The position numbers and the translations under genes were made by a program. The notes below the pieces were generated by a model. That model saw only the letters and a list, made by a program, of their open reading frames with translations. It was not told the origin of the DNA and made no database searches. Shown here in pieces: positions 8,287 to 17,566 of a stretch of 50,245 nucleotides of DNA (positions are counted from its first letter, which is position 1; each line of letters starts with the position of its first letter). This DNA comes from an uncultured Candidatus Saccharibacteria bacterium (GTDB lineage: Bacteria; Patescibacteriota; Saccharimonadia; Saccharimonadales; Saccharimonadaceae), in NCBI GenBank assembly GCA_947166895.1, contig CAMVFY010000003.1, positions 1 to 50,245 of the forward strand, given 5' to 3'.

Positions 8287-9015
8287 ATGCAAGAAAAAGT
8301 ATTTGACCGAGTCGAGAAAAAATATCTTGTCACAGCGCGCGACAAGGCGGAACTCGTCAAGATTATTGGCGATAATCTAAAAAAAGATACATATCACAAA
8401 TCCGAAGTTTTTAACATCTACTTTGATAACGATAACTTTGATTTAATCACCCAGTCGATTGATTGGACTGATTTCAAAGAAAAAATTCGCGCCCGCTCCT
8501 ACGGTGGCTATGACCGAGTTTTTGTTGAAATTAAAACCAAAATACGCGGTAAAGACAATAATATCGGCTACAAGCGCCGTGTTATGATTACAAAAAATGA
8601 TTTTGAGGAATTTGTTAGTGGTAGGCAAAATTTACAGGCACTATCGCAAAAATCAATCGAAACAGTTGACGATCTCCAAATTGCCAAAGAAGCCGACTAT
8701 TTAATCAAAAAATTAGATCTTAAACCTAAGATTTTAGTTGTTTATGATCGTGAGAGCTATAAAGATTCTGATGGGCTCCGCATTACCTTTGACGAAAACT
8801 TACGTTATCGCGACCAAAATTTAAGTTTCATTAAAGCAAACGATGATAAAATATATTTCGAAGATGACCATAATATTATTATGGAAATCAAAGCAAGTGG
8901 GGCTTTACCACTCTGGTTAGTCAAGAAGATGTCAGAGTTTAAGCTTTATCCGCAGCAGTTTAGTAAAATTGGTAACATTTATAAAAAACTAAGAAAGGAC
9001 CACAATGTTCAATAG
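8287..9015 (+). CDS. VTC domain protein (polyphosphate polymerase domain)
   Basis: A 242-residue cytosolic protein with the VTC tunnel-fold signature: VEKKYLVT near the N-terminus, YFDNDNFDL, basic KIRARSY, VEIKTKIRG, YKRRVMI, VVYDRESYKD, RITFDENLRYRD and IIMEIKASGALP near the C-terminus. These basic and acidic strands form the triphosphate tunnel that binds polyphosphate and metal in yeast Vtc4. It is the first gene of a three-gene run (VTC, DUF4956, beta-helix protein), a common bacterial arrangement. In that setting the role may be envelope-linked rather than bulk polyphosphate synthesis. The start follows TATAAT by six bases with no ribosome binding site. Confidence 0.85.
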   Translation: MQEKVFDRVEKKYLVTARDKAELVKIIGDNLKKDTYHKSEVFNIYFDNDNFDLITQSIDWTDFKEKIRARSYGGYDRVFVEIKTKIRGKDNNIGYKRRVMITKNDFEEFVSGRQNLQALSQKSIETVDDLQIAKEADYLIKKLDLKPKILVVYDRESYKDSDGLRITFDENLRYRDQNLSFIKANDDKIYFEDDHNIIMEIKASGALPLWLVKKMSEFKLYPQQFSKIGNIYKKLRKDHNVQ

Positions 9016-9676
9016 TATATTTGATAGTGCAGCTACTGGCCAAACCATTACCACGGTATTAATCTGTGCCGGAGTAGCCCTAGCGCTCGGAATCGCGCTA
9101 GCTATTACCCACATGAAGACATCACGTACCACTAAAGGATTCCTCACGACTCTTGCGACTTTGCCGGTTCTCGTAATGGCTGTCATGATTATGATTAATG
9201 GCAATCTCGGTACTTCCATCGCAATCCTCGGTGCGTTTTCGCTTATTCGTTTTCGCTCTTTGCAAGGTGAGGCCAAAGACCTCTTAAGTATTTTCTTTGC
9301 AATGATGATTGGCCTAGCCTGTGGTATGGGCCACGTGTTGTTTGCGGTGGTCATCACCATAGTTTCGATTATTGCGATTATCTTCTTTAGCTATACGCAT
9401 TTTCTCGAACCCGATAAAAACAATCGCGTGCTCAAAATTGTTGTTCCCGAAGATTTGGATTACGAAGAAGTCTTTACAGATATCTTTAAAAAGTATACTA
9501 AAAAATTCGAACTCGTTCGTATGAAAACCATAAACATGGGTAGTCTGTATAAACTTACCTATGATGTTACGCTTAAATCTGGCATCAAGGAAAAAGAGTT
9601 TCTCGATGAGATTCGCATCAAAAATTGTAATTTGAAGGTGCTTTTGTCCCATCCTTGCCTTGAAGAGGAGATTTAA
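9005..9676 (+). CDS. DUF4956 membrane protein
   Basis: A 223-residue protein with about four membrane helices in the first 130 residues (including TVLICAGVALALGIALAI, GFLTTLATLPVLVMAVMIMI and the conserved-looking GAFSLIRFRS). A soluble alpha/beta C-terminal domain of about 90 residues follows. The layout and the SLIRFRS segment match DUF4956, a family regularly encoded next to VTC-domain proteins. The start overlaps the VTC gene by 11 bp and has AAGGA upstream. Molecular function is unknown; co-occurrence suggests it works with the VTC protein at the membrane. Confidence 0.82.
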   Translation: MFNSIFDSAATGQTITTVLICAGVALALGIALAITHMKTSRTTKGFLTTLATLPVLVMAVMIMINGNLGTSIAILGAFSLIRFRSLQGEAKDLLSIFFAMMIGLACGMGHVLFAVVITIVSIIAIIFFSYTHFLEPDKNNRVLKIVVPEDLDYEEVFTDIFKKYTKKFELVRMKTINMGSLYKLTYDVTLKSGIKEKEFLDEIRIKNCNLKVLLSHPCLEEEI

Positions 9677-9677
9677 A

Positions 9678-11249
9678 ATGGCCACCCAAAAAAAGTTTGA
9701 CTTCAAAATTTTCGCGTTAATTGGAGTAGTAGTCGTCGCGGTAATCGCAGCCATCATTGTAAATCTAAGTTCAGAAAATTACAGCGCAACTAAAGTAGAG
9801 GGCACCATTAGTACTGATAATGGCGACCTTAAAATCAACTGGGACCGCTACGAAACTTTTAACATCGAGCTGGAAGATTCTCTGGTTATTTCCAAATCCG
9901 GCACATATCATTTAACCGGCACTATAGAAAATGGTTATATCGCAATAAAATTAGATTCTGATGGTGTAGTAAGATTGGTCCTAGATAATGTCACAATTAC
10001 AAACTTCAACGGCCCCGCCATCGCCTGCTATTCCGGAGACGATTTGGTGATTGAACTTGTTGGCGAAAACCAATTGTCTGATGGGGCGAGTTATTCTGCT
10101 GATTTTGACGAAGATGTCGCGGGCGCAATTTATTCCAAAGCCGATTTAACATTCCAAGGCGAAGGCAGCTTAAACCTAGTAGCCAATTACCAAGACGGCA
10201 TCGTTGGCAAGGACGACGTAAAGTTTAACTCAGGCACCTACTTAATTACCGCCAATGACGATGGCATTCGCGGCAAAGATTCTGTTTATATTGTTGACGG
10301 TGACTTCACGATTAATTCGGTTGCGGACGCAATCAAATCCACTAACGAAACAGATCCGGGCAAAGGTTTTATTATGGTCGAAAAAGGAAATTTCAATATA
10401 GTAGCTTCAGCTAAAGGTATTAAGGCGACCAACAGTATATTAATATACAGCGGGAACTTCATGATTGACTCCTATGATGACGCTATCCATTCCAATAATT
10501 ACGTTGGCATTATAGATGGCGATTTTACCATTAAGTCTGGTGACGACGGTATTCATGCTGACAAAGAACTCATTATTGATGGCGGAAATATCAAAATTAA
10601 CCAAAGCTACGAAGGCCTTGAGGCTCAAGCGATTACTATTAATGGTGGCGATATCAGCGTTATCGCTTCGGACGATGGCATGAATGCCGGCGGTGGCGCC
10701 GACTCATCCGCCAATAATCGCCAAGGTGCGGGAGCTTTTGACGCCGACACGAGCTGCGTTTTAGCCATCAATGGCGGTAAAGTTTACGTTAATGCTAGCG
10801 GTGACGGCATTGATAGCAATGGCTATCTTTACTTCAATGGTGGTACAGTGACGGTTGACGGTCCAACCAATAACGGTAACGGCGCGTTAGATGCGGGGGC
10901 TGGCATCGTGATGAATGGCGGCACCGTTGTTGCGGTTGGCGCTAGCGGTATGGCCGAAACGCTCGGTAACAACTCTACGGTCTATAATGTCAGTATCTAT
11001 TTCTCAAGTGCTCAAGCTGCAAAAACTACCATAGAAATTAAGGATTCATCAGACAAGACAGTCATCAGCCACACCTCTGCCAAGATTTTTAACCATATGT
11101 CGGCTGGCACCAGTTCATTCGTTCCCGGTGAAACTTATACAGTTTATGTAAATGGCACTAAATACCAATCGTTTACGATATCGAGCATCGTTACAACAGT
11201 CGGGAACACGAATCTCAACCAGAATAACCGACCTGGCGGTATGCGATAG
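9678..11249 (+). CDS. Membrane-anchored carbohydrate-binding beta-helix protein (DUF4353-like)
   Basis: After a short cytosolic tail there is one membrane anchor (IFALIGVVVVAVIAAIIV). Next comes a long repeat region where units such as DDGIRGKDSVYIVDG, DAIHSNNYVGIIDG and DDGIHADKELIIDGG recur. These are rungs of a right-handed beta-helix typical of the carbohydrate-binding DUF4353 proteins. The C-terminus ends NQNNRPGGMR. The track start (9660) precedes the GAGGAG ribosome binding site; the ATG at 9678 (MATQKKFDFK) follows it properly. It is third in the VTC/DUF4956 cluster, where cell-surface proteins of this kind or CotH proteins are usual. It is probably an exposed surface or matrix protein; the ligand is unknown. 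Confidence 0.82.
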   Translation: MATQKKFDFKIFALIGVVVVAVIAAIIVNLSSENYSATKVEGTISTDNGDLKINWDRYETFNIELEDSLVISKSGTYHLTGTIENGYIAIKLDSDGVVRLVLDNVTITNFNGPAIACYSGDDLVIELVGENQLSDGASYSADFDEDVAGAIYSKADLTFQGEGSLNLVANYQDGIVGKDDVKFNSGTYLITANDDGIRGKDSVYIVDGDFTINSVADAIKSTNETDPGKGFIMVEKGNFNIVASAKGIKATNSILIYSGNFMIDSYDDAIHSNNYVGIIDGDFTIKSGDDGIHADKELIIDGGNIKINQSYEGLEAQAITINGGDISVIASDDGMNAGGGADSSANNRQGAGAFDADTSCVLAINGGKVYVNASGDGIDSNGYLYFNGGTVTVDGPTNNGNGALDAGAGIVMNGGTVVAVGASGMAETLGNNSTVYNVSIYFSSAQAAKTTIEIKDSSDKTVISHTSAKIFNHMSAGTSSFVPGETYTVYVNGTKYQSFTISSIVTTVGNTNLNQNNRPGGMR

Positions 11250-11269
11250 TTGTAATTAATAAAGTATGC

Positions 11270-11275
11270 TATAAT
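11270..11275 (+). promoter_or_regulatory. -10 box for the 7TM/CAP gene pair
   Basis: TGCTATAAT (hexamer 11270-11275) followed by a short leader with AGGAGG at 11287-11292, three bases before the ATG at 11296. Confidence 0.6.
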
Positions 11276-11295
11276 GGTTGTGTAAAAGGAGGTTT

Positions 11296-12240
11296 ATGCA
11301 GCTAATTGCGATATTGCTTATTACTGTGTCGGTGCTCACATTTCTATCCGGAATAACAATTTTTTTGGGATCAAAAAAAGGCGAACGAATTAGGTCGGCC
11401 TGGTTTCTCGTCGCTACCATTTTTGCTACGCTTTGGATGGTTTCGATTTCATTATTTTTAACCGCCACGCCCGAACAAGCGGGCACGGTCGCTTGGCACG
11501 TCAATTGGACGTATGTCAACGCTGTTTTTATTGATATCGCTTTGCTTGGTTATATTGTTTGGAAGCAAAAATACGGTAAAATCATCACGCTGATTTATTT
11601 GATACTCGGCGTCATACTTACGGCTGTATTTATGTGTAATCCAGGTTTGCTCTACACCGATATTGTATTATCAAACACCGGCAACAGTTTAGTTACAAAC
11701 ATCGGCCCATATTATTTTACCTATATCGCCTTTTTCTGCTTACTCGTGCCAACAGTAATCGGCTCATTGCTTTATCAAATTATCAAAACTCGCTCTATCA
11801 AGAAACGCGGTGGCGAATTAGTATTACTCATCGGTTTTGCCATCTCTGGAACCATGTCTCTTATTTTCAACCTGATTCTGCCGCTTTGGCGTTGGGACCT
11901 GATTTGGTTAGGCCCTCTTGCGATTTCTACAACCATTATTGCCTTCTACTATTCAATTTTACGCTATCGAGCGCTAAATCTTTCTTCCATTTGGTTAAAA
12001 ATTCTATCGTATGTAGTAATAATGGCTTCGTTTGCCATATTGTACATGGTGATTTTTTCGATTATCTTTGCTGGTATGTTCCGCGGCTCCACTCCATCGA
12101 TCGAGGTCATCATCCTAAACTTCATTATGATTCTGATTTTCCTACTTTTGATGCCTGCGCTAAACGAGCTAAATACCTTCATTCGTTCGCTCATCACCAG
12201 TCCAAAAACTAACGAAAGCAAAAAGATCGATGGCGAATAA
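11296..12240 (+). CDS. Seven-to-eight TM protein resembling the histidine-kinase N-terminal 7TM domain
   Basis: A 314-residue integral membrane protein with at least eight hydrophobic segments. The order of helices and phrases such as AWFLVATIFATLWMVSISLFL and FYYSILRYRALNLSSI resemble the 7TM module found in front of some bacterial sensor kinases and cyclases (HisK_N_7TM type). No kinase, cyclase or other output domain follows, so it is a stand-alone sensor-like module. The track start is an upstream TTG; the ATG at 11296 is chosen because AGGAGG lies just before it. Its end overlaps the CAP-protein gene by 11 bp, implying coupled translation. Function is unknown. Confidence 0.6.
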   Translation: MQLIAILLITVSVLTFLSGITIFLGSKKGERIRSAWFLVATIFATLWMVSISLFLTATPEQAGTVAWHVNWTYVNAVFIDIALLGYIVWKQKYGKIITLIYLILGVILTAVFMCNPGLLYTDIVLSNTGNSLVTNIGPYYFTYIAFFCLLVPTVIGSLLYQIIKTRSIKKRGGELVLLIGFAISGTMSLIFNLILPLWRWDLIWLGPLAISTTIIAFYYSILRYRALNLSSIWLKILSYVVIMASFAILYMVIFSIIFAGMFRGSTPSIEVIILNFIMILIFLLLMPALNELNTFIRSLITSPKTNESKKIDGE

Positions 12241-13192
12241 CCCAATGCCAAAATCTAAGCTCACGATTTTGCTTTCGGTGAATGCCGCCGCAATTCTGAT
12301 CGCAGGCATTTTGATTGCAAGCGCCATTTGGTTTAACGGAGGATTAGAGTTCCGTGTAGTCGGCGAGCGTTCAGATATCGTGAAAGACGTTGTCGGTGAA
12401 ATGTCCCTATTAGAATCGGTCTCCGAATCAACTGCTTCAGTATCCGAATATACCAACGTCACCGGAAATGACGATTACATTTCGACTTCAAGCCATGAGT
12501 TTGACAACTCACCGGTGCCGGCCGGAGAGCTATGGAACGAAAGGGCAGTCACTATCTACGCCACGCCTGACACCGATCTTTGCGTAGGAGGGAGCCTCTC
12601 CGATTTGGGTGAGATGTATTGGCAGACTTCAGATTCCAGTGTTATTTCTGGCTTTTATAATTCCGCCAGAACATGGCTAGGGTTCAATAGCGAAACGTGC
12701 CGTTATCCAGTCATTAGTGGCGTCGGCACTACAACGATAACCGCCGGTACATACGACGGCAAACGCAAGGATTCTATCACGGTTACGGTCGTGGCTCCGC
12801 CCAATGAACAATGGAAACGCGAAGTTCTAACACTCGTAAACAAAATTCGTATAAAGAATAACTTGAACCAGTTGGTTTGGGGCTATACATGTGAATCCGC
12901 AGCGGATTTACGCGCAACAGAAACTATGGAATTATATTCTCACACGCGCCCCGACGGCTCCGACTGGTCTACCGTTTGCGAGCCAACTGAGCCAGGTGGC
13001 GTTTCGGGCGAGAACCTTGCTATCGGCAATGCAGCTGTCTCGCCAGCCACAACGGTTGCTCTCTGGATGGGCTCAGAGTCTCACCGGGCCAACATCCTCA
13101 ACCCAGAATATACCAAGCTAGCTGTGGGTTTTAACTTCGACCTAAACTCCAACTATAAAACTTACTGGTCTCAGTTTTTTAGTACCTATTAG
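12230..13192 (+). CDS. CAP-domain (SCP/PR-1 family) secreted or anchored protein
   Basis: The N-terminal hydrophobic segment (about 10-32) acts as signal or anchor. A Thr/Ser-rich middle part with an Ig-like stretch follows (TTTITAGTYDGKRKDSITVTVV). The C-terminal CAP domain (about 195-320) shows HTRPDGS, GENLAIG and WMGSESHRANIL, the three hallmark blocks including the cleft histidines. Bacterial CAP proteins sit at the cell surface and are linked to wall or lipid binding. It overlaps the 7TM gene (ATGGCGAATAA) and ends four bases past the end of the convergent serine-hydrolase gene. Specific activity cannot be told from sequence. Confidence 0.88.
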   Translation: MANNPMPKSKLTILLSVNAAAILIAGILIASAIWFNGGLEFRVVGERSDIVKDVVGEMSLLESVSESTASVSEYTNVTGNDDYISTSSHEFDNSPVPAGELWNERAVTIYATPDTDLCVGGSLSDLGEMYWQTSDSSVISGFYNSARTWLGFNSETCRYPVISGVGTTTITAGTYDGKRKDSITVTVVAPPNEQWKREVLTLVNKIRIKNNLNQLVWGYTCESAADLRATETMELYSHTRPDGSDWSTVCEPTEPGGVSGENLAIGNAAVSPATTVALWMGSESHRANILNPEYTKLAVGFNFDLNSNYKTYWSQFFSTY

Positions 13193-14100
13193 CTTGCGGT
13201 TTGCCTAATGTAATCCGCCTCAAGTGCTGCACCAAAATCACGTATTTTCTGAAACGGAACACGATTCGTCATCACTACGACTACAAAATGCCGATTCTCC
13301 TCGGGGTATTCAACGATAGCCGCATCGTGATAGATGTTCCAATATCCACCGCTAGGATTGTAGTCCCAGCCGACTTTATCATATACATTCGCTACACTGA
13401 AACCGCTCGGTAGCCCTTGCCTCCAATTATAAGTAGTTGCGGGTTGGTTCAAGAAAGAATCCTTCATCCTAGAAACTAAATTTTCACTCAAAATTTCTTC
13501 ATGTTTATAAAATATTTGCATCATTCTCAGAATATCTCTAGCGTTAGAGGTTAAAAGCGAAATATTTGAATTGGTTATGCCAAAATCATCACGAATAATT
13601 TGGTCGAGTGTTTCGTGCCCAATCATCGACCATAACGTTTCGGCACAGGGTGAGTATGATTCGCGAATTGCCAAATCTAGGCAATCAAGAGTTGTTCTCC
13701 CAGTTGCACCCACGTATGCATTTTCGTCCCAAACTCCCGACTGGACTCTTCGGTAACCTTCGTATACCACAAACAATTTATAAAGAGACGCCGTATTGTA
13801 TATCTCATCCGGATTATAGCTACCAATGAGTTCCTCTCGATCTAAATCATAGAGCAAGATACTCCGGTTTCCAGTCGTTGAATTAACCCAGGCATCAACG
13901 ATTGGTTGGAAATCAATTGGCTCAAAGCTACTTGGCGCGTCGTCACTTGATTCTGTAGCAGGGATATTGTCGTCCACCTCACTCACATCTTCGTTCCCAT
14001 CAAGGTGCATCCATGGGTTGCGCTGGAGTAACATTAAGCAGGCCACTGTTATGGTTGCTACGGCCAAAACTACGCCTATAAACGTGATTATTTTTTTCAT
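13189..14100 (-). CDS. Class A beta-lactamase-like serine hydrolase
   Basis: A 303-residue protein with an N-terminal membrane or signal segment (IITFIGVVLAVATITVACLML), a Ser/Asp-rich linker and a penicilloyl-serine hydrolase fold. The nucleophile motif S-x-x-K is in TASLYKLFV. SYSPCAE takes the place of SxN, and KVGW replaces the KTG triad. These departures suggest a peptidoglycan-directed or degenerate enzyme rather than a true beta-lactamase. It starts inside the CapA gene with a 4-bp ATGA overlap, so the two are translated together. No resistance phenotype should be inferred. Confidence 0.8.
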   Translation of the reverse strand: MKKIITFIGVVLAVATITVACLMLLQRNPWMHLDGNEDVSEVDDNIPATESSDDAPSSFEPIDFQPIVDAWVNSTTGNRSILLYDLDREELIGSYNPDEIYNTASLYKLFVVYEGYRRVQSGVWDENAYVGATGRTTLDCLDLAIRESYSPCAETLWSMIGHETLDQIIRDDFGITNSNISLLTSNARDILRMMQIFYKHEEILSENLVSRMKDSFLNQPATTYNWRQGLPSGFSVANVYDKVGWDYNPSGGYWNIYHDAAIVEYPEENRHFVVVVMTNRVPFQKIRDFGAALEADYIRQTAS

Positions 14101-15578
14101 GGTCTAGCCTTTACTAACCTATTTATGAACCAGGCTGCCGTTTCTTTATCCATTAAAGTTGTTTGCATCGAGGAGTCATAAACGGAAGGTGAAATCTTGG
14201 TCTGCAGTAGCTTGCCGTTATAGAAATAGTGCCCTAAAATTAGACTTCGTGTAGTGCCCGGCCACCAAATTTGGTCAAAAAACAAGTTGCCAAGACCATA
14301 ATAGATTACTCCCCCACCATACAACTCAAAAGTCTGTGGCTGATGCGCTGATGTCCCCACTACCATATCAGCCCCCAAATCAATCAGGTGTCTAAATAGC
14401 CCGACTTGATCTCCCGCAGCCGAATTTGCATAGTCACAGGCTGTATTTTCATAAGTATAGTCATATACGCTACATTCATAATATTGTATATCAACCAGCA
14501 CAAAGTCACCCCGTTCCTTAGCCGTGGCGATTTCTTTAGTCGCATTTTCTTCGTAGTATTGGTTAGCCCCAGGCGTGTTATCGTAAGTGGCACCGCCCGT
14601 TGACTGATTGTAGGCTAGAAACGTAATTCCACTCCCTTTTTCGTTAATTTCCAGTGGCGCTGCCGCCTCACTGGCAGTTTTGCCACCCCCAACAATTTTA
14701 ATTCCATGTTCGTTGTAAATATCAATTGTGTTTCTGGCTGCTTCGTCGCCACAATCCTGATTGTGGTTGCCAGTTAGTTCGACGATATCCAGGCCGATAG
14801 CCGTCAGTGTATCTACAAATCTAGTATCAGAGCAAATATTCCGAGAGTTAGCATAGTTAGTGAACGAAGACTCGTTTGAGGTGTGTGTCAAGTCGAACTC
14901 GGACAAAAAGGCCCCGATATTTTCAGCAAAATACGTGGCACTGCCGACTGAATTTAGTTTGGCATTCATCCCGCGCGACAGCGCAGTTACGCCAGTTTGT
15001 GCGAAAGTAAGCACGGTCCCCTTTTCGGGAAAAACTTTCGTAAAGTTACTTGCTACCATCGGTTCAATTTCATCACTATATTTTTCCGAAGTGAATTTTA
15101 TAACTCGAAAAATTGCACCCGCATCGAATTCATCTAAATAATAATGATTGTTAATTGACAATAATTTTCTTGAAAAGTCTAAATCGTCAATGTCTATAAT
15201 ACTATAGTTGCATTCAATGCAATTAACGAATAATTCATCCGCAGACTCAACCTCAAGATTTGTTTCTGTGCTGTAAAAATCCGTCACTGGCACTGCAACG
15301 CTATAAAGGAATTCGCCTTCTTTTAATTCAGGTCGCTCAAGATAATTTTTTGCAGAAATATACACATCTTTATCCAAATCTATCTCTTCGGTAAAAATTG
15401 AATCTAGCAACGCAATCTCATCGTCATTCAAACTATCATCATAATATACGACACCCGGTATTCTAAACAAGCCAGTTTTGGTAAAAAACTGAATACCAAG
15501 AAAAACCACGGCAAAAACCAAAACAAAAACGAAAGTGTTTAAGACAATCTTCGCCGCACGCTTTTTCTTATGGGCCAT
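14097..15578 (-). CDS. CapA/PgsA-family protein (poly-gamma-glutamate capsule-type metallophosphatase fold)
   Basis: A 493-residue protein with an N-terminal membrane anchor (IVLNTFVFVLVFAVVFLGIQF) and an unassigned lead domain of about 190 residues. The CapA domain (PGA_cap) follows, with GDVM-like opening TGVTALSRGM, the metal-site block ELTGNHNQDCG, the middle segment GITFLAYNQ, and the C-terminal VVGTSAHQPQ and GLGNLFFDQ. Family members act in capsule polymer formation or as cell-surface phosphoesterases. No other poly-glutamate genes (capB/capC) are near, so a capsule role is uncertain. It is followed by the serine hydrolase with ATGA overlap. TATAAT lies eight bases before the ATG. Confidence 0.85.
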   Translation of the reverse strand: MAHKKKRAAKIVLNTFVFVLVFAVVFLGIQFFTKTGLFRIPGVVYYDDSLNDDEIALLDSIFTEEIDLDKDVYISAKNYLERPELKEGEFLYSVAVPVTDFYSTETNLEVESADELFVNCIECNYSIIDIDDLDFSRKLLSINNHYYLDEFDAGAIFRVIKFTSEKYSDEIEPMVASNFTKVFPEKGTVLTFAQTGVTALSRGMNAKLNSVGSATYFAENIGAFLSEFDLTHTSNESSFTNYANSRNICSDTRFVDTLTAIGLDIVELTGNHNQDCGDEAARNTIDIYNEHGIKIVGGGKTASEAAAPLEINEKGSGITFLAYNQSTGGATYDNTPGANQYYEENATKEIATAKERGDFVLVDIQYYECSVYDYTYENTACDYANSAAGDQVGLFRHLIDLGADMVVGTSAHQPQTFELYGGGVIYYGLGNLFFDQIWWPGTTRSLILGHYFYNGKLLQTKISPSVYDSSMQTTLMDKETAAWFINRLVKARP

Positions 15579-15586
15579 ATACCCAT

Positions 15587-15601
15587 ATTATATGCTATAA
15601 T
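15587..15601. promoter_or_regulatory. Back-to-back -10 boxes for capA-like and GH97 genes
   Basis: Only 29 bp separate the two start codons. ATTATA (15587-15592) is the minus-strand TATAAT, eight bases from the CapA ATG. TGC-TATAAT (15596-15601) faces right, six bases from the GH97 ATG. The two promoters interleave, so each -35 region lies inside the other gene. Confidence 0.65.
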
Positions 15602-15607
15602 AATTTC

Positions 15608-17566
15608 ATGTTCAAGTGGGCGTCTCTTCGTAAAACAGAATTTGACCAAGATTTATCGTCGCCAAATGGCCGCATCGTCTGCCACTTTAGACTAAAAAAC
15701 AACCAAATAACATATAATGTATCACGCGACGGGCATCCTATCGTCAAGGAGTCCAAGCTCGGCTTCAAAATCTACGGCGAAACACCGCTGGAAGACGACC
15801 TCAAGATTATTCGGGTAAGGCAACAAAAACATAACGAAACCATCGAAATGCAGTGGGGGGAGGATCGTTTTATAAACAACAACTATCGCGAAACTGCATT
15901 CTACTTTTCTGAAGCCAATAATAAGCAACGTATTTTTACAATTCGTTTTCGAATTTTTGATAACGCCGTCGCATTCCGTTATGAAATTCCACCGCAGCCT
16001 AGCTTTAGGCGTATTTCAATCGAAGACGAAATGACTGAATTTAATCTCGATCTAAATTCAACAGCTTGGAAAATCCCAGCCCTCCAGCCGGATCGCTACG
16101 AGTATAATTATGAAAAATGTTCAGTATATGATCTTAGCTATTCCGTTCATACGCCACTCACTATTCGTACACCAAACGGCTATTACGTCAGTATTCATGA
16201 GGCTGCACTCTACGACTATGGCTCAATGAATCTCAAACTAAATAGCAGACACGCATTAAAATCCGACATTACCCCACTTTCAGATGGGACTAAAGCTCAC
16301 GTCGATTTACCTTTTCAAACGCCTTGGCGACTAGTTATGCTGTCCGATTCAGCAATTGAGTTAACTACTAATCGTACGATGTTTGCACTGAATGACCCGC
16401 CGACATCTGATTTCTTATGGGTTAAAACGTTAAAGTTTATCGGAATTTGGTGGGCGATGTACGTTGGCGAGTGGACCTGGGCTACTGGAGAAAAACACGG
16501 GGCTACTACCAAGCATGCCAAGGAATATATTGATGCGGCAGTTCGACTCGGGATAAGTGGACTTCTCATTGAAGGTTGGAATGAAGGATGGGAGGGTGAT
16601 TGGCTAGAAAATGGTAGAAACAACAGTTTTTCTTCATCGACTTCAGACTTCGATCTTAAAGCGGTAGCTGACTATGCCAAGAGTCGCGGCGTCGAACTTG
16701 TTGGGCATCATGAAACGGTTGGCTTTGTTGATAATTATGAAAAGCAACTTGAGGAAGCGTATAATGTGTATGCCGCAGCGGGCGTTCATTATATTAAGAC
16801 GGGCTACGCAAACAGTATGATGTACATCAACGGCCGAAAAGAATACCACCACTCCCAAGTAGGCGTTAGGCACTATCAAAAGACAGTTCAGCTGGCCGCC
16901 CGTAAAAACATTTGTTTGGACATTCACGAGCCAATTAAAGGTACTGGCATCGAACGCACCTGGCCGAATCTATTGTCGAGAGAAGGCGCCCGTGGCCAAG
17001 AATATGAAGGAGGTTCATTATCCCCAACGCACGCTTGCATTCTGCCATATACTAGGTTGTTGTCAGGCGGTATGGACTATACCAGCGGAATATTTGATCT
17101 GCAAAACAATGTTAAACCGGTTTACACTACACTTGCCAGACAGCTCGCCTACTACGTAGTGATTTATTCCGGTATGCAGATGGCGGCGGATCGCCCAATA
17201 TTTTACGAAAGCAAATATCCAAAATTATTCGAATTTATTCGTGAAGTGCCGACTAGTTTCGAAAAAACCCTTCCTCTTGCTGGAGAAATTGGCGAGTATT
17301 ACATTGTTGCGAGGAAGGATTACGACAGTGATAATTGGTATATCGGCGGAGTCACGGACGTAGAACCAAGAAGAATTCATCTTGACTTCAGCTTTTTAGA
17401 TCAGGGCGAGTATTTAGCCAAGATTTATGCGGATTCAGAAGATGCGCATTATAAAAATAATCCTTTCGGTATGGAAGTTCTTGAACAAAGGATTAATCGA
17501 ACCAGTTCATTAGTTCTTAGAATGGCCCCAGGTGGAGGATTCGCTATTCAACTTCAGCGGTTATGA
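15608..17566 (+). CDS. GH97 family alpha-glycosidase (SusB-like)
   Basis: A 652-residue glycosidase. It has an N-terminal beta-sandwich, then a TIM barrel opened by GIWWAMYVGEWTWATGEKHG and GISGLLIEGWNEGW, typical of GH97. Barrel motifs continue with VGHHETVGFVDNYE, LDIHEPIKGTGIERTWPNL and SREGARGQEY, which carry the conserved acidic residues used in catalysis and calcium binding. A small beta domain closes the chain. Family members cleave alpha-glucosides or alpha-galactosides. No signal peptide is visible, unlike the periplasmic Bacteroidetes enzymes, so it may act on internal or imported alpha-glucan. The end overlaps the convergent sortase gene by 23 bp. Confidence 0.92.
   Translation: MFKWASLRKTEFDQDLSSPNGRIVCHFRLKNNQITYNVSRDGHPIVKESKLGFKIYGETPLEDDLKIIRVRQQKHNETIEMQWGEDRFINNNYRETAFYFSEANNKQRIFTIRFRIFDNAVAFRYEIPPQPSFRRISIEDEMTEFNLDLNSTAWKIPALQPDRYEYNYEKCSVYDLSYSVHTPLTIRTPNGYYVSIHEAALYDYGSMNLKLNSRHALKSDITPLSDGTKAHVDLPFQTPWRLVMLSDSAIELTTNRTMFALNDPPTSDFLWVKTLKFIGIWWAMYVGEWTWATGEKHGATTKHAKEYIDAAVRLGISGLLIEGWNEGWEGDWLENGRNNSFSSSTSDFDLKAVADYAKSRGVELVGHHETVGFVDNYEKQLEEAYNVYAAAGVHYIKTGYANSMMYINGRKEYHHSQVGVRHYQKTVQLAARKNICLDIHEPIKGTGIERTWPNLLSREGARGQEYEGGSLSPTHACILPYTRLLSGGMDYTSGIFDLQNNVKPVYTTLARQLAYYVVIYSGMQMAADRPIFYESKYPKLFEFIREVPTSFEKTLPLAGEIGEYYIVARKDYDSDNWYIGGVTDVEPRRIHLDFSFLDQGEYLAKIYADSEDAHYKNNPFGMEVLEQRINRTSSLVLRMAPGGGFAIQLQRL

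Noticed and set aside
8989-9757. Minus-strand ORFs of 123 and 147 residues in the DUF4956 region
   Set aside because: They are shadows of the conserved plus-strand genes, with repetitive hydrophobic composition and no promoter.
13189-14100. Antibiotic-resistance beta-lactamase
   Set aside because: The SxN and KTG motifs are replaced and it is coupled to capA, which points to an envelope role rather than resistance.
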